Below, one piece after another: positions 51,350-63,124 of a DNA stretch of 64,000 bases; the stretch's first letter is position 1, and every line of letters starts with the position of its first letter. The notes under the pieces are model-generated. The model was not told the DNA's origin, searched no databases, and saw only the letters and a list, made by a program, of their open reading frames with translations. The stretch spans positions 101,676,805 to 101,740,804 of the forward strand of contig NC_134541.1 in the NCBI RefSeq assembly GCF_050624435.1, given 5' to 3'. This stretch comes from Tenrec ecaudatus (taxonomy: Eukaryota; Chordata; Mammalia; Afrosoricida; Tenrecidae). A program made the translations under genes and the position numbers.

Positions 51350-51941
51350 CCCCTACAGTTCATTTTCGAATTCCCCTAGTGATCCCAAATAAGACACCCT
51401 CCCCTCCGCATCCTGGTCTGTTGTCTGACTGCAAGGAGTCTGGGAGAGCCTGTCACTGTTAACCCAAACCAGACCAGGTTGATTCGAGGAATTCCAAGTG
51501 TGCCTCTGCAAGCACTGCCTGAAGGAAACAGCTGGCTTCCCCCTCTGGACTGCTTCGAAGTCCAGTGAGAGCAAGCAAGCTTATTCACTTTACACTATGT
51601 AACAGAAGCATGACTTACAATGGTTACATGTTTTCACAATGAGCACAGGATACAATTGATACTCTTAAGAAGGCAGGTTTTGGGAGGATCTTAGGATATT
51701 ATACCTCCAGTTCTCCAGGGGCCTTTGGGCCATCATCCCTTGGATGTACCCTTGTTTGTCTAAATTGGGGTGATGCATCCGTGCCTGGCTTGACCAGACC
51801 ACTGCCCCCAAGGCCTCTGACTAGGATGCTCCTGTCTGGCTAACTAGCCTAATGGCCTTGCTTGCCGTCTTCCTGAATCTGGGCATCCCTGCTGATGAAG
51901 CTTAAAGGCAGTTTGTGACTGCAAAGGAGGGGATTGTTACA
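51350..51941 (-). mobile_element. Probable ERV LTR, minus strand
   Basis: On the minus strand it starts TGTAACAATCCCCTCC at 51941. Near 51585 it has a weak poly(A)-like gaataagcttgcttgc, then U5-like ctctcactggacttcg. Its end and duplication are not resolved. It lies just upstream of the NUBP1 promoter. Confidence 0.4.
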
Positions 51942-52069
51942 TTTTGAACTTTTGACTAAGGAAAGTTTAACTTGTGTTATATCTCTGGTACTTTGATTAG
52001 CAGCAGACTAACTTTCACCCTCTCTCAGATGTACTCAGGGATCACATGTTGCCTCTTGTTGTTGTGTCT

Positions 52070-52495
52070 GTACTCAAACCCACGGCCACACCACCAGTGG
52101 GTTCTGACTCAGCCATTCTGCAGGACAGCGTAGCGCCGGCCCACTGGACCTCCAGGCCCACTGGACCTCCAGCTGTGCTCTCGGGAGCGGATGGCTACAG
52201 CTTCCTCTCAAGGAGTCACAGGTGAGTTTCAGCCGCCAACCTTGTGGCTAGCACAGCAGTTCTCAACCTGTGGGTCACAACCCTTGGGATCAAATGACCC
52301 TTTCAAAGGGGTCACCCAGTTCATAACGGTAGCAAAATGACTGATGAAGTAGCTATGAAAATAATTTTATGGTTGGGGGGGTGGGTCACCAGCACATGAG
52401 GAACTGTATTAAAGGGTCATGGCATTAGAAAGGTTGAGAACCACTGGGCTAGCAGCTGACCACCCAACCACTGTGCCACCAGGGCACCTCTTGGT
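52070..52495 (-). mobile_element. AfroSINE, antisense, split by a MITE
   Basis: Left part ccagtgggttctgactcagc to aaccttgtggctagca; right part gctgaccacccaaccactgt to gccaccagggcacctc, with the hAT MITE between. Confidence 0.8.
52254..52446. mobile_element. hAT-Charlie-type MITE with perfect TSD
   Basis: 193 bp, ends CAGCAGTTCTCAACC and GGTTGAGAACCACTG. It is flanked on both sides by GGCTAGCA (52246-52253 and 52447-52454), an 8-bp duplication with the hAT-preferred central CTAG. It sits inside an older minus-strand AfroSINE. Confidence 0.9.
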
Positions 52496-52654
52496 TAAAG
52501 GCCATTATTTCTCCATCTGTCATGAGTCAGGACTCCCTGGCCCAGAACTTTGTGATCACGTGAGAATCCCATGCTCCATCCACCTCCCATTCAGAGGGTT
52601 TAGCGCCTTTCTTTCTTGAAGTGGTTATACTACACTCTTAACCATTGTATCATC

Positions 52655-52862
52655 AGAGGCCTGGTAGCATATTGGGTTACATGTTGGGCTGTTAACCACA
52701 AAGTCAGTAGTTCTAAAACCACCAGCCGATCTTCTGCAGAAAAGTGAGGCTTCCTGTTCCCAGAAAGATTTACAGTCTTGGAAACCCCCAGTGACAATGT
52801 ACCCTGTCCTATAGAGGTGCTCTGAGTTAGAATTGACTCTACTGGGTCACAGAAGGGCAGGC
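52655..52862 (+). mobile_element. AfroSINE, full length
   Basis: gaggcctggtagcatattgg to gttagaattgactctactgg. Confidence 0.85.
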
Positions 52863-53299
52863 AGGCTTCAGGTTACTCTACGTTCAGGCAGATGAAAGTG
52901 AGGCTTCGGGTGGGTAAGTGGCTTGCTCAGAGTTTCTCTTTGCCCCAGGGGAGAGGCCTGAGACAGGGCCACATCCCCATCAGTGTCCCTCAAGGCATTT
53001 CTGGCACATTCTCCCCTGTGGCTTTCAGAGGTGATACCACTGTAGGACTCTGGTCCCTAGTTACAAAGGCCCCTCCCACGCTACATGAAGGCCCTCTCTG
53101 CACAGCGATGAAAAAGAAGCATCTACTGCTCTCCCCATGCACTACTCCCACCGGGCTCTGCAAACAATGACGCATCCTGCCCTAAAACATGAAACGAAAT
53201 GAAATCGCTCTCTCCCCCTGACCCCAGCGTCCTTCTCTGCCCCTCCCAGTCAAACTCCTAGCTCACCTGGGATGGAATTTTCCACCCACTGGGGAGAGG

Positions 53300-53448
53300 C
53301 TCTCTCAAACTCATTGCTATCATGCCAACTCATAGTGACAGGGTAGATCTGCCAGGGTGAGTTTTTATGGGAGTAGAAAGCCCCATCTTTCTCATGAGGA
53401 GAGGCTGGTGGTTCTGAACTGCTGACCTTGCAGATAGCAGTCAGCATG
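53300..53448 (-). mobile_element. AfroSINE, antisense
   Basis: tgggagtagaaagccccatc and tgctgaccttgcagatagca. Confidence 0.75.
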
Positions 53449-53499
53449 TCTCCAGGAGGGCAGAAACTAGGGAGCAAAGCAGATTCCCAGGCTCCATCT

Positions 53500-53990
53500 G
53501 GTGCATCAGACACTGAAGAGAAATCTGCACTGTCCCACTCTCATCAGGCACTCTCCGTGGTAATTTGAGAACTATCTCTTTACTCACACAAATCAGATCA
53601 TGACCCTCTGAAGCTTATGAACCCTCAGTGACTCCCTATGCCCAGAGGAAAGGCCAATTGCCACAGGATTTTCAGTGACCTATTTCTTTTCCCCAGCTTC
53701 ACTCCCCTCTGCTTGCTCGGTATCTCGCAGCTCCCCAGGCACCCAGTCTGCTCCCAGGTCCTTTGGCCAGCTACAGTCTCCACCAGCCCTGGCTGCCCCG
53801 CCCTCTTTGACATCACAGCCCTCAGTCTCCTGGTCTCACCCCCGGGTCTACCTCCCGGTGTCTCCCCAAAGTCCTGGTGTTGGGTTTGTTCAAAAGACCT
53901 CAGAATGGGAAATGCCAGAAACCAACAAAGCAAACAGTCCTGCATCTTCAAATTTCCGTTACCCCACCATAGTCCCCTCAATTTGAAAGA
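53500..53990 (+). mobile_element. Ancient L2-type LINE, sense
   Basis: aaatcagatcatgaccctct, cagtgactccctatgcccag and aggaaaggccaattgcc are in the usual sense order of the family seen antisense at 10.4 kb. Confidence 0.5.
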
Positions 53991-54309
53991 ATAGATTTTA
54001 AATTTAAGGCTTTTTGCTTTGGGCCCTCCCTCTCTCTGATCAAAGATGGAGAAGGTGACTCGAGACAGAAAAAAAAATGGGCAAGTTTGTTTGCTATTTA
54101 CAGAACATAATAAAGGCCAAGTAGGATCAGTGATTGACAGTGATCGACGTGAAACCACTGTGGCTGGATATTTTAATGGAAAACTGATGGTCTGCTCTGT
54201 ACACCCAATTCACAATAAAGAGTTCAACAACAACAACAATAAAATAAATCTAAGTAATGAGATTTTAAGTTTATTTGTAAAATATTCCTGTAGACTTAGA
54301 TATCTAGAA

Positions 54310-55362
54310 ATATGAGAGTTTAAACCTGCACTAAGACTTTTGGGGTCCATATGCAAATGTAGTGAAGAAAGGTGAGGGTGCCCGGCTATCAAAAGATATA
54401 GGTCATCTAGCTCAGAAGCAACAGAGCCCACATGGAAGAAGCACACTAGCCTGCAAGATCACGAGGTGCCGAAGGGATGAGTTCTCAGGGATCAAAGAAC
54501 AAAAAAATCATATCATTGTGTGCTCACCTCCCTGACACAATCGCTGAAGACAAATGGGTGCATAAGCAAATGATGGTGCTTGGCTTTCAAAAGATATAGT
54601 GTCTGGGGTCTTAAAGGCTTGAAGGTAAACAAGCGGCCATCTAGCTTAGAAGCAACAAAGCCCACATGGAGGAAGCACACCAGTCTGTGCGATCACAAGG
54701 TGTCAAAGAGATCAGGTATCAGGCATCATCAGAACAAATCATATCATTGTGAATGAAGGGGAGAGTGCGGAGTGGAGACCCAAAGCCCATTTGTCGGCCA
54801 CTGGACATCCCCTAAGGGAGGAGACGAGCCAGTCAGGGTGCGATGTAGCAACGATGAAAAATACAACTTTCCTTTAGTTCCTAAATGCTTCCTTTCCCTC
54901 TCCCCCTACTATCTTGATCCCAATTCTACCTTACAAATCTGGCTAGACCAGAGGATGGACACTGGTACAGATAGGAACTGGAAACGGAATCCAGGGCGGA
55001 TGATTCTTTCAGGATCGATGGTATGAGTGGTGATACTTGGGAGGGTGGGAGAGAAAGGGGGAACCATTTACAAGGATCTACATATAACCTCCTCCCTGGG
55101 TGATGGACAACAGAAAAGTGGGTGAAGGGGGACAGGGCAAGATAAGACAAAATAATTTATAAATCAAGGGTTCATGAGGGAGAGGGGAGCGGGGAGGGAG
55201 GGGAAAAATGAGCTGTGGCCAGGGGCTTAGGTGGAGAGCAAATGTTTTGAGAATGATGAGGGCAATGAATGTACAAATGTGCTTTACACAATTGATGTAT
55301 GTATGGATTGTGTTAAGAGTTGTATGAGCCCCTAATAAGACTATAAAAAATAAAAGGAAAAC
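54310..55362 (+). mobile_element. L1 3' UTR copy, about 1 kb
   Basis: Longest copy of the L1-type 3' end. It has two internal related blocks (tcaaaagatata...catctagct at about 54390 and 54590) and ends tatgagcccctaataag plus an A-rich tail. It has no coding sequence. Confidence 0.75.
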
Positions 55363-55407
55363 ATCCTCCCCCAAAAAATGACTTTTGGGGTCAAGTGTAC
55401 GTACCTT

Positions 55408-55622
55408 CGAGGAGTCTTGAAGGTGAATTGATTATGCATTATGTTGCTAACCTCAAGGTCAGCAGTTCAAACCACTGGCTGCTGTGAGGGAGACAAACGT
55501 GGCTTTCTTCTCCAGAGAAGTAGAAACCTTCTCAGAAACCCACAGGGGCAGTTCTGCCCTGCCCTGCCCTACAGGGCCGCTGGGAGTCGGCACCGGCTCC
55601 ATGCAGGGGTTTGGGTTTGGGG
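55408..55622 (+). mobile_element. AfroSINE, sense
   Basis: cctcaaggtcagcagttcaa, cacaggggcagttctgccct and gagtcggcaccggctccatg. Confidence 0.8.
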
Positions 55623-55854
55623 TGCACCCTGTACATCAGAAGTTCACACCAGGATATATTCGGCCCTCCCACCTACACTAATTAAATCAGGATTCGGGGG
55701 GGGGGGGGAGCTGGGCCTGTGGTGAACATGTGCCAGGATTCGCGTTACATCTCAAATCTGGCTTCAGCTCCTAGGAGCTGATTACTGGCAAGCGGCTTCA
55801 CCTCTGATCCTCCCTGGCTGGAATGATGTCACCCCTCAGAAGCACCAGGCAAGG

Positions 55855-56045
55855 GAACCTGGTGGCTGAATGGTGAAAGCACTCAGTTGCTGGCCAGTAG
55901 ACTGGCGCTCCCACCCCCCAGCGGCTTCTCAGGGGGAAGGTCTGCTCCTTTGCCCACAGGGGTGCCCAGTCAGCCCTATGGAGACAGCCACACGCTGTGG
56001 CCTGGAACTTCTGCCAACCCGAAATCGAGTCACGCAGGGCTACTT
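55855..56045 (+). mobile_element. AfroSINE, diverged sense copy
   Basis: gggaacctggtggctgaatg, with a decayed middle. Confidence 0.5.
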
Positions 56046-56539
56046 AAATGGTTTCTACTTGCGCCCCGATTTTCAACCCGAGAAATTGGTGAGGTGGGCA
56101 AGTGCTGCCGGAAATACCTGAGCTTCACCGTGGGCTTGAATCAGTTGGTTGTTGCACACCCCAAACCTTTAGGTGGTGTCAAATTTTCTGAAACCCATGT
56201 TCAGGCTGGTGACCCGCCGTGTAAGCAGCTGTGCTCCGTGCCACCTCTACCACCACCCACAAAGCCCCAGGAACAGAGCGGCACAATACAAGCGCCCATG
56301 ATGTGTTGTGTTTACATGAATGTAGCCCACCCTCGGGCAGCCCGTCCTGGGGTGTTCATTACCATGGTGAAATTGAGGCTGAGGCTAGGAGACTTGCTCC
56401 TAGTGTCGCTCCCACAGGTGATGAAGGACTGGGACCCGGGTCCCCTCAATTTCCAGTTCAGCCTGCCCCACTGCCACGGAGATGGGGAGAGAACCAAGTC
56501 CAACTGGCTGCAAATGCCCTTGCCTATTTAACGTAACGG

Positions 56540-56722
56540 AGCAGAGAGCCCTGCGGCATAGTGGGTTCTGCAAGGTACGCAGTTTGAAACCACCAGCTGC
56601 TCCTCAGGAGAAAGATCAGGCTTTCTACTCCCATAAAGTTACAGGCTTGGAAGCCCCCAGGCACAGTTCCACCCTGTCCTCTAGGGTCGCTATGAGTCAG
56701 GATCCAATGAATGGCAGGGGGA
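56540..56722 (+). mobile_element. AfroSINE, sense
   Basis: agagccctgcggcatagtgg to gctatgagtcaggatccaat. Confidence 0.85.
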
Positions 56723-57004
56723 GAGAGCGTGCATTTGAAACGGGTGGCGCAGGAATTCTTGCAGTTCCTCTGGGTGACCAGTAAGTGGCATTGTTTCCCA
56801 GCCCGTGAACCAGGTAGCCAGGCTCAGTGGGTAGAAAGTTTGGAACTTGCCAGCCTCCTAGACTGGACACTTTTGGGGGGAAGCTTTCTCCAGGCAGTAA
56901 ACCGGGGTGCTGTAGGCACCCCCTGTTTGTCTCTCACAACCAAGAGACCATTTCCCTTCACTGCCTTCATCACCTGAAGATATTTTGACTGGGGTGGGGT
57001 GGGG

Positions 57005-57018
57005 GTGTGAGTGAGTGA

Positions 57019-57073
<55 letters not shown>
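57005..57073. repeat. (GT)n microsatellite
   Basis: Begins gtgagtgagtgagt, then about 25 pure GT units. Confidence 0.97.
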
Positions 57074-57074
<1 letters not shown>

Positions 57075-57224
57075 TTTCAGACACAAGTATAAATTCAGTC
57101 ATGACTTGGAGTGGAAGTTCTGTTTGGCCTTTATTCATATATGTGTTCCTATGTTGTTTGAGGATACATTTTAAAAACCTTTAGAAATAAAGTGTTACAC
57201 GCACAAGATCTTTTTAGAAGATTG

Positions 57225-57463
57225 AAGAGCTAGCATGTTACTTTGAGGACTCAGGTATGCCTGTATGCCTGACCCAAGCCATGGCATTCTCCATTGCATC
57301 AGATCTGCATGTGAACGTGGGGCATCAAATAAGGAAGACCACAGAAGAAAAGATGCATTTGAATTGTGCTGCTGGAGAAGAATATTGAAAGGACCATGGA
57401 CTGCTCAAAGGACAAACTAACTGATTTGTGTTGGAAGACGTGAGGCCAGAGTGCTCCCTAGAG
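57225..57463 (+). mobile_element. RTE LINE, 5' part of a copy split by the hAT element
   Basis: tgttactttgaggactcagg, cattgcatcagatctgcatg and gctgctggagaagaatattg are the sense RTE C-terminal blocks also seen at 6830. Confidence 0.75.
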
Positions 57464-57508
57464 CAAGGTGACCAGATTTTAACATTGTTAAAGTGGGACA
57501 CCATTGAC

Positions 57509-57532
57509 GGGGGGGGGGGGGGGGAGGGGGGG
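57509..57532. repeat. G-run in the hAT left end
   Basis: 16 G, one A, 7 G. The length is likely uncertain in the assembly. Confidence 0.9.
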
Positions 57533-57619
57533 TTGTTCTTGATTTAAAATTTGGTCTATATGGAGCAACAAAAATATTCATAGAATGCAAAAATAGTATT
57601 ATGATATATGTTTAAAATT

Positions 57620-59540
57620 TCAATGTAAGCACAATTTACAAATATAATACATTAAAATTATGTATACTATTATTTTATTCTTTGGCATATTTCTCATTTG
57701 AATGAAATTTTTTAGTAGATTGCTGTCGTTGTTTAAAAGGTCATGAAATTTTTCACAAGAATTTGTTAAATTATATTTCACACACAAAATGGCTTTCAAA
57801 GTCTCAACACTTAATTGTGATTTTTCTGATGTCCACAGTTTATTTACCATAGAAAAAACATATTCAGTCGCAGCATTAGTTCCTGGTGAGGACAGCGCAT
57901 ATTCCACAATTTTTAGTATGAAACATGGTTTGTTTCAAGATGATGAAATATTTGTAACCATTTGTTCTCTATTGTGATTTTTGCTAATGCCCAAGATTTA
58001 ACCTTTTCCTTATCAATATATATATTTAAAATAATGATAGCTCATTAAAAAGATCGTTTTTGGAAATATTACTATATAGGAAATTTTGAGTAATATGATC
58101 AAATGATTTTTGCACATCATTCCAATTAAGTTCTTGTTTTAATGTAACCCAATGAAAATGTTCAAAATTATTGCAATGTACTGTCCACTCTTCTAAATAA
58201 TCTGTGCAGTTACTTTAGAACTTTTTAACGTGATTCATGATATCTGCACGATTTATTGCACCTTGTTCTTTTAGCTGGCTTATACTATTATGGATTGTTG
58301 ATGGAAGAAAATTATTTTCTAACCGCTCTTGACACTGAAATTTTAAATTATTAACTTCATTTGCTACTTTGCTTACTGAAATATTGTCCCCTTCAATAAG
58401 TTTTATAGCATCTTGAAAAAGAGCTGCTTGATTGTGTACAAACGCTAGCCAAATTTTTGACGATTCTTTTTCAAAAAAACTCTTCTAAAATTCTAGGACA
58501 TTTATCCTGTGATAGAAAGTAGGATTTCAAAGGTTCGTATATTTTCAAAATTCTTTTGACATCTGGCAAAAGAGCTGATGAGCGTGTTTTACTGTATCCA
58601 AGTATTTTCTTATATTTGACTGCTGCAGTTTCACAAAATTCTTTAAGCATTTCAACACACAGTGTATATATAGAAATAAGAATATATTTTAATAACAATA
58701 TTTTCCACATCTACAGGCAACAAATCAGCAGCTATTTGAATGGCATTATGTATTATGTGTGCTACACAGCCAACACCAATAATGTTTTGATTAAGGTTTT
58801 TGTTTAATTTATAAAAAATAATATTTGTACCTCTTCTCACTTTTCCTCCAAAATTTGCGCTCATGTTGTCTGTACAATATGCAATCATTTTATGTTTTAA
58901 ATAGTTTTTTCCCAAAATATTAATAACGGAACTGAAAATTATTTCAGAAGTTTCGCCGGGCACAGGAATGAAATCTAAAATTCTAATTTTTATTCCAATT
59001 TCAGAATCAAAAATCTAATAATGGTTGGAAATAACTTTATATCTTTATGATTAGATGTGTCAGAATATATGGATATAAAATTTAATTTTTAATAGATTTT
59101 AAAATTCTGAACATGCGTATGGGGAAAGCACATTACACACAATTGCCTCGGATTTTGTTCTAACACAGGCAAATTTTTTGTTGATTAACTTTTTGACAAC
59201 TTGTGATGTACAGTCCATAGATCTGAAGGAATGATTGTGATTAATATGAAAAGACATACGGTAAGTCCTTCTGCTAATGCTAATTTCTTTTCTTCATCTC
59301 CATAAGTTGTTTTCTGAAAAAGTTCCTGTATTTTTGGAGGAAGATGCAACAGTATTTAAATATCTCTTATGTTTCTGTGTCTCTAAGTGCTTTGAAATGT
59401 CATCCTTCCCACTGTGCGAAATAGAAAATTCACCATTACATTTCTCACATTTTACCATGCTTTTGGTTTTTGGTTTTTTTAATAAAAGGAAATTCACTTC
59501 TTAGATCATCGTTGAATTTGCGCCCTCTTTTCTTACTCAT
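57620..59540 (-). pseudogene. hAT transposase, BED finger to dimerisation domain, decayed
   Basis: Start MSKKRGRKFNDDLRSEFPF at 59540, then a frameshift at an A-run near 59470. Next comes the BED zinc finger CEKCNGEFSISHSGKD...HLETQKHKR (59294-59497). The middle, 59100-59270, reads SFRSMDCTSQVVKKLINKKF in broken frame. The RNase-H-like core at 58652-58963 has CTDNMSANFGG (catalytic-type Asp) and IIGVGCVAHIIHNA; 58471-58710 continues with LKEFCETAAVKYKKILGYS. The C-terminal hAT dimerisation block is at 57620-57907 with SSPGTNAATEYVFSMVNKLW and LSVETLKAILCVKYN. Several stops and shifts make it inactive, but domain order is intact. Confidence 0.85.
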
Positions 59541-60352
59541 TATGTTAAAAATCTAAAATAAAAAAAATTATATTATAAATTATTGTACACATATTGCTTG
59601 AAAACACAGCAAGTAGGTACATAATTACATGAACATATTTTATTGTTTATAAGTTAAATTAATTTGATTGTTATAAAGTAACTATATATTTTAAATTATT
59701 TAAATTTTAATCCTATATTTCTTTCTAAATAACAACAATACTAACTTGTATTATTTTTTCTCTGAATTTGCCGTAACATAAGTCATAAGAGTCACTTTCA
59801 AGGCCAGCGCTAGACTTTTTGCCACCACTATAAAATATAAATAATACGAGTACTGTCTGCTAAATTCAAGAAAATTTATGTATTTATGAAATAAATAAAT
59901 AAATTACTTGCCTAAATTATCTGAATGGCTGATTTGTTGACATCACTTGTTTAACTAGTACTAGCATGCAGTACGATGTGTATCATCTGAGAGACAGTTA
60001 CAAAATGTTTTTGTTGTTGCCAGTGCCCCAAAATGCCATTGTTCATTAAGTCCAAACAATGGTGGTCGAAGTCTAACAACTGATCAACAATGTGAACTTT
60101 GATAAGCAGTTCTCGATAATCAGTTCTCAATAATTATTTGTTATTATTAAAGTTTAACATTATAACATTAACAAAAATAATATAAAACTCATATCCTGGC
60201 AAAATAGCTACATGGCAGCTGGAAACCATATATTCCCTTCCTGTTCTTCCGCCGTTCCCTAGCTTGTGCATTCTTTGCAAAAATCGGGACTTCTTTAAAA
60301 CGCCTCCGGACATGGGACAAATTGTTAAAAAGCGGGACGTCTGCTCACCTTA

Positions 60353-60547
60353 CCTTAGAGGCAAGGCTGGTAAGACTTCATCTTACAGACTTTGGACATG
60401 TTGTCAGGAGAGAGCAGTCCCTGGAGGACATCATGCTTGGTAAAGTGGAGGGGCAGTGACAAAGAGGAAGGCCCTCCACGAGATGGATGGACATGGTGGC
60501 TGTACCAATGGGCTTAGGCGTAGAAACCACTGTGAGGCTGTTTCATG
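60353..60547 (+). mobile_element. RTE LINE, 3' part of the split copy
   Basis: Resumes with gactttggacatgttgtcag, atgcttggtaaagtggaggg and aaggccctccacgagatgga, in register with the left half. Confidence 0.75.
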
Positions 60548-60967
60548 TGTTGGGGCGGGTTGATGAGAGAAACAAACCCAGAGTGTCAGAAAGAGCTTTA
60601 TATCAAGAAGTAATTATGTATCAAGCAGCCGTCCCAGTCCAGATCAAGTCCATAAATCTGATACTAGTCTGTAAGTCGTTCTTCAGGCTCATGCAACCAC
60701 GTGCAATGATGCAGAATGCAGGAAGATGCAGCGGTGCAAAGTCGTGTGGATCCAAGGTGGTGGTGGCATCACAGGGCTCTGGCAGCCACCAGGGTCAGCG
60801 AGCAAAAAGGTGAAAGCAGAGAGGGGGCGGTTCTCAGGGTCCCCCTCCTATAAGAAGGCCACACCTACACGGAGGCACCACCAGGCTGTGACCTGATTGA
60901 CAGGTTGAACACAACTCCTACACGTTGATGTATCTGCCAGTTGACATGGAATTATGGAACTGCCACA
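60548..60967 (+). repeat. Dispersed repeat, copy 3
   Basis: tgttggggcgggttgatgag, tatatcaagaagtaattatg and ggctgtgacctgattgacag, ending tgccaca. Confidence 0.6.
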
Positions 60968-61152
60968 GTGCAGGCTGTGCAGCGTTTCGTGCTGTTGTGT
61001 ATAGTGTCGCTGTCGGTCATAGTGGACTCCAAGGACAACCACACAGTGTACATTTTAAGTAGTGCAAGCCCCTTGCCCAGGAGGGAGTTCTGACCCATAG
61101 GGACCCTGTTGGACTACCCCATAGGGTTTACACAAGTAGAATCTTTCTGGAA

Positions 61153-61352
61153 GGAACCCCGGTGGCGTAGTGGTTATGAGTTGGGTTACTAACTGCAAGG
61201 CTAGCAGTTTGGAACCACCAGCAGCTCTGAGGGAGAAGAGACTGGGCTTTCTGCCCCCATAACAAGCTGCAGTCTCAGAAACCCACAGGGCCAGTTCCAT
61301 CCCATCTCACAGGGTTTCTGTGAGTCAGTATCAAGCCTATAGCATTGAGTTT
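61153..61352 (+). mobile_element. AfroSINE, full length
   Basis: gaaccccggtggcgtagtgg to ctgtgagtcagtatcaagcc. It forms an inverted pair with the next copy. Confidence 0.85.
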
Positions 61353-61475
61353 CTGAATCTTTATGGAGACAGACTGCCACATCGCTCTCCTGTGGAGCCA
61401 CTCTCTGGTGGGTTCGAACCCCTGACCTGCAGGTTAACAACCAAGCTCTTACCCACTGGGCCACCAGGGCTCCTT
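61353..61475 (-). mobile_element. AfroSINE, antisense, abutting the previous copy
   Basis: ggttcgaacccctgacctgc and ctgggccaccagggctcc. Confidence 0.8.
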
Positions 61476-61499
61476 TTACACAGTATACCAAGACCAGAG

Positions 61500-61645
61500 C
61501 TAAGCCACTGCTGTCAATTTGGCTGGGAGACACAGTGACTATAGAGGGTTTCGGAAAGTCCATCTGTGAAGGAGATGATGGGTTTGAACTCGCAACTTTG
61601 TGATTAGCTGCCCAATAACTAATCAGCAGCACCTTCAAGTTCCTT
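61500..61645 (-). mobile_element. AfroSINE-like, antisense, diverged
   Basis: gggtttgaactcgcaacttt and gattagctgcccaataacta. Confidence 0.55.
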
Positions 61646-61967
61646 TCCAGCAGGATAGAAGGCTTTGATCCCAAACTAAACATCTCTTTCCACGTTCTCT
61701 CCACCCTGCCCGGGCTAGCCCTATTTCCTGTGTTCCCCTAAGAACGTTTAGTATACAATCATACAGATGTTTACATAAGCTGCATTGCACTACATAATCT
61801 GTTCTACATTTTGCTTTTTGTTGACTTAATACATCTAGAAAATCTTTTCTTATTAACATACATAAATCCAGGCTCAAATTCCCTCTCTCCCTCTTCTTTT
61901 TAAATTTCTGAGTATCCTACAGAATGGGTGTTCTATGTTTTATTTTCCCAGCCCTCTACTGAGGGAC

Positions 61968-62082
61968 AAGGAGTCCCGGTGGCCTAGTGTATTATGCTGG
62001 GCTGCTAATCACAAGGCCAGTGGTTCAAACCCATCAGCCACCTTGAGGGAGAAAGATGAGGCAGTGAGTTTTTGCTACTGAG
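61968..62082 (+). mobile_element. AfroSINE 5' half
   Basis: ggagtcccggtggcctagtg and ggttcaaacccatcagccac. Confidence 0.75.
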
Positions 62083-62142
62083 GAACATTGATCTGTTCTA
62101 TTATTTTCATTGTGACCAGGAGCCCTGGTGGCACAGCGGGTG

Positions 62143-63123
62143 TGTTAGTCTGAGTGGGCTAGAGAAACACATCCAGAGACTAGAGTAATTGTATATTAAG
62201 AAAACATCCCGGCCCATTCCTGATCAAGTCTATAAGTTTGATATTAGCTCAAAAGTCCAGTATTAGCCCATATGCCTGATATTATTCTGTGGTGGTTACA
62301 TAGTCTGTTGTCAGTTCGAGAGGATTAAGAACGAAGGGGTGGAGTTCAGCCTGTCTATCAGGTGGCAGCTTGACCTCATTTGGAGGAGCTAAATACCTCT
62401 CTTGGAGTCAGGCTTACTCCCTGGGAAACATTGTAGCTGACAAGTCACATGGAAATAGGCTGATGGCAGCCAGAGCCTCGCAGCTGGAGAAACCACATGG
62501 AGACTCCTGCCAGCGCTGAGATGCTTACAACACCACTGTATCCACAAGATTTCCCACCCAATGGCCTGTGATCTTCCTGCATTCGGTGTCATTGCATGTG
62601 TTGCATGAGTCTGAAGAGGACTTTATAGATTGATATCAGACATCTGGGCTAATATCGGACTTATAGACTTGATCTGTACTGGGCTGGGATGTTTTCTCAA
62701 TATTCAGTTGCTCTTGTATATAAAGCTCTTTCTTTTACACATATGAGTGCCTATGAATTTGTTTCTCTAGTCAACCCACACTAACACATAATCCATAAAT
62801 TCTTCTACAGACTCACACAGCACATGCAATGATGCTGAAAGCAGGAAGATCACAGGTCAGTGGTAGAAAGTCTTATGGAAGCATCTCAGCACTGGCGCGG
62901 CTCTCCATGTGGCTCCTCCAGCTCCAGGGCGCTGGCTGCCATCAGCATAGCTTCATGTGGCTTGTCAACAGAATGTGAAACAGAGAGAGAGTGTGTCCCT
63001 CCTCCAGGGAGGAAGACAGGGGTTCCCAGAATCCTTAGGAGAAGGCCATGCCTGCACAGAAGCATCATTGGCTATGACCTGATTGATTCACCCAAGTTGA
63101 CAGAAGATTATGCAACTGCTACA
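62143..63123 (+). repeat. Dispersed repeat, copy 4, split by its own inverted relative
   Basis: Left arm tgttagtctgagtgggctag to about 62287; right arm from 62787 to tgcaactgctaca, with ggctatgacctgattgattc. The two arms join as one copy once the nested insert is ignored. Confidence 0.65.
62288..62786 (-). repeat. Nested inverted copy of the same repeat, full length
   Basis: 499 bp. On the minus strand TGTTAGTGTGGGTTGACTAG to ATGTAACCACCACA. A TATA-like tttatataca lies near its start. Confidence 0.7.
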
Positions 63124-63124
63124 G

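Larger units (their letters stand above)
57464..60352 (-). mobile_element. Near full-length hAT DNA transposon
   Basis: Ends are imperfect terminal inverted repeats: CAAGGTGACCAGATTTT on the left and, on the right, the reverse complement of TAAGGTGAGCAGACGTCC; subterminal parts with TTGTTAAA and GGGAC also pair. It is flanked by an 8-bp duplication, ccctagag (57456-57463) and ccttagag (60353-60360), as hAT insertions make. The interior is strikingly AT-rich compared with the surrounding sequence and codes a broken transposase on the minus strand. It splits an RTE LINE whose halves resume at 57225-57455 and 60361-60545. It resembles vertebrate hAT families with a BED finger; the exact family is not named here. 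Confidence 0.88.

Noticed and set aside
55887..56531. 214-residue open frame
   Set aside because: It starts in a SINE and has no recognisable domain or conserved context.
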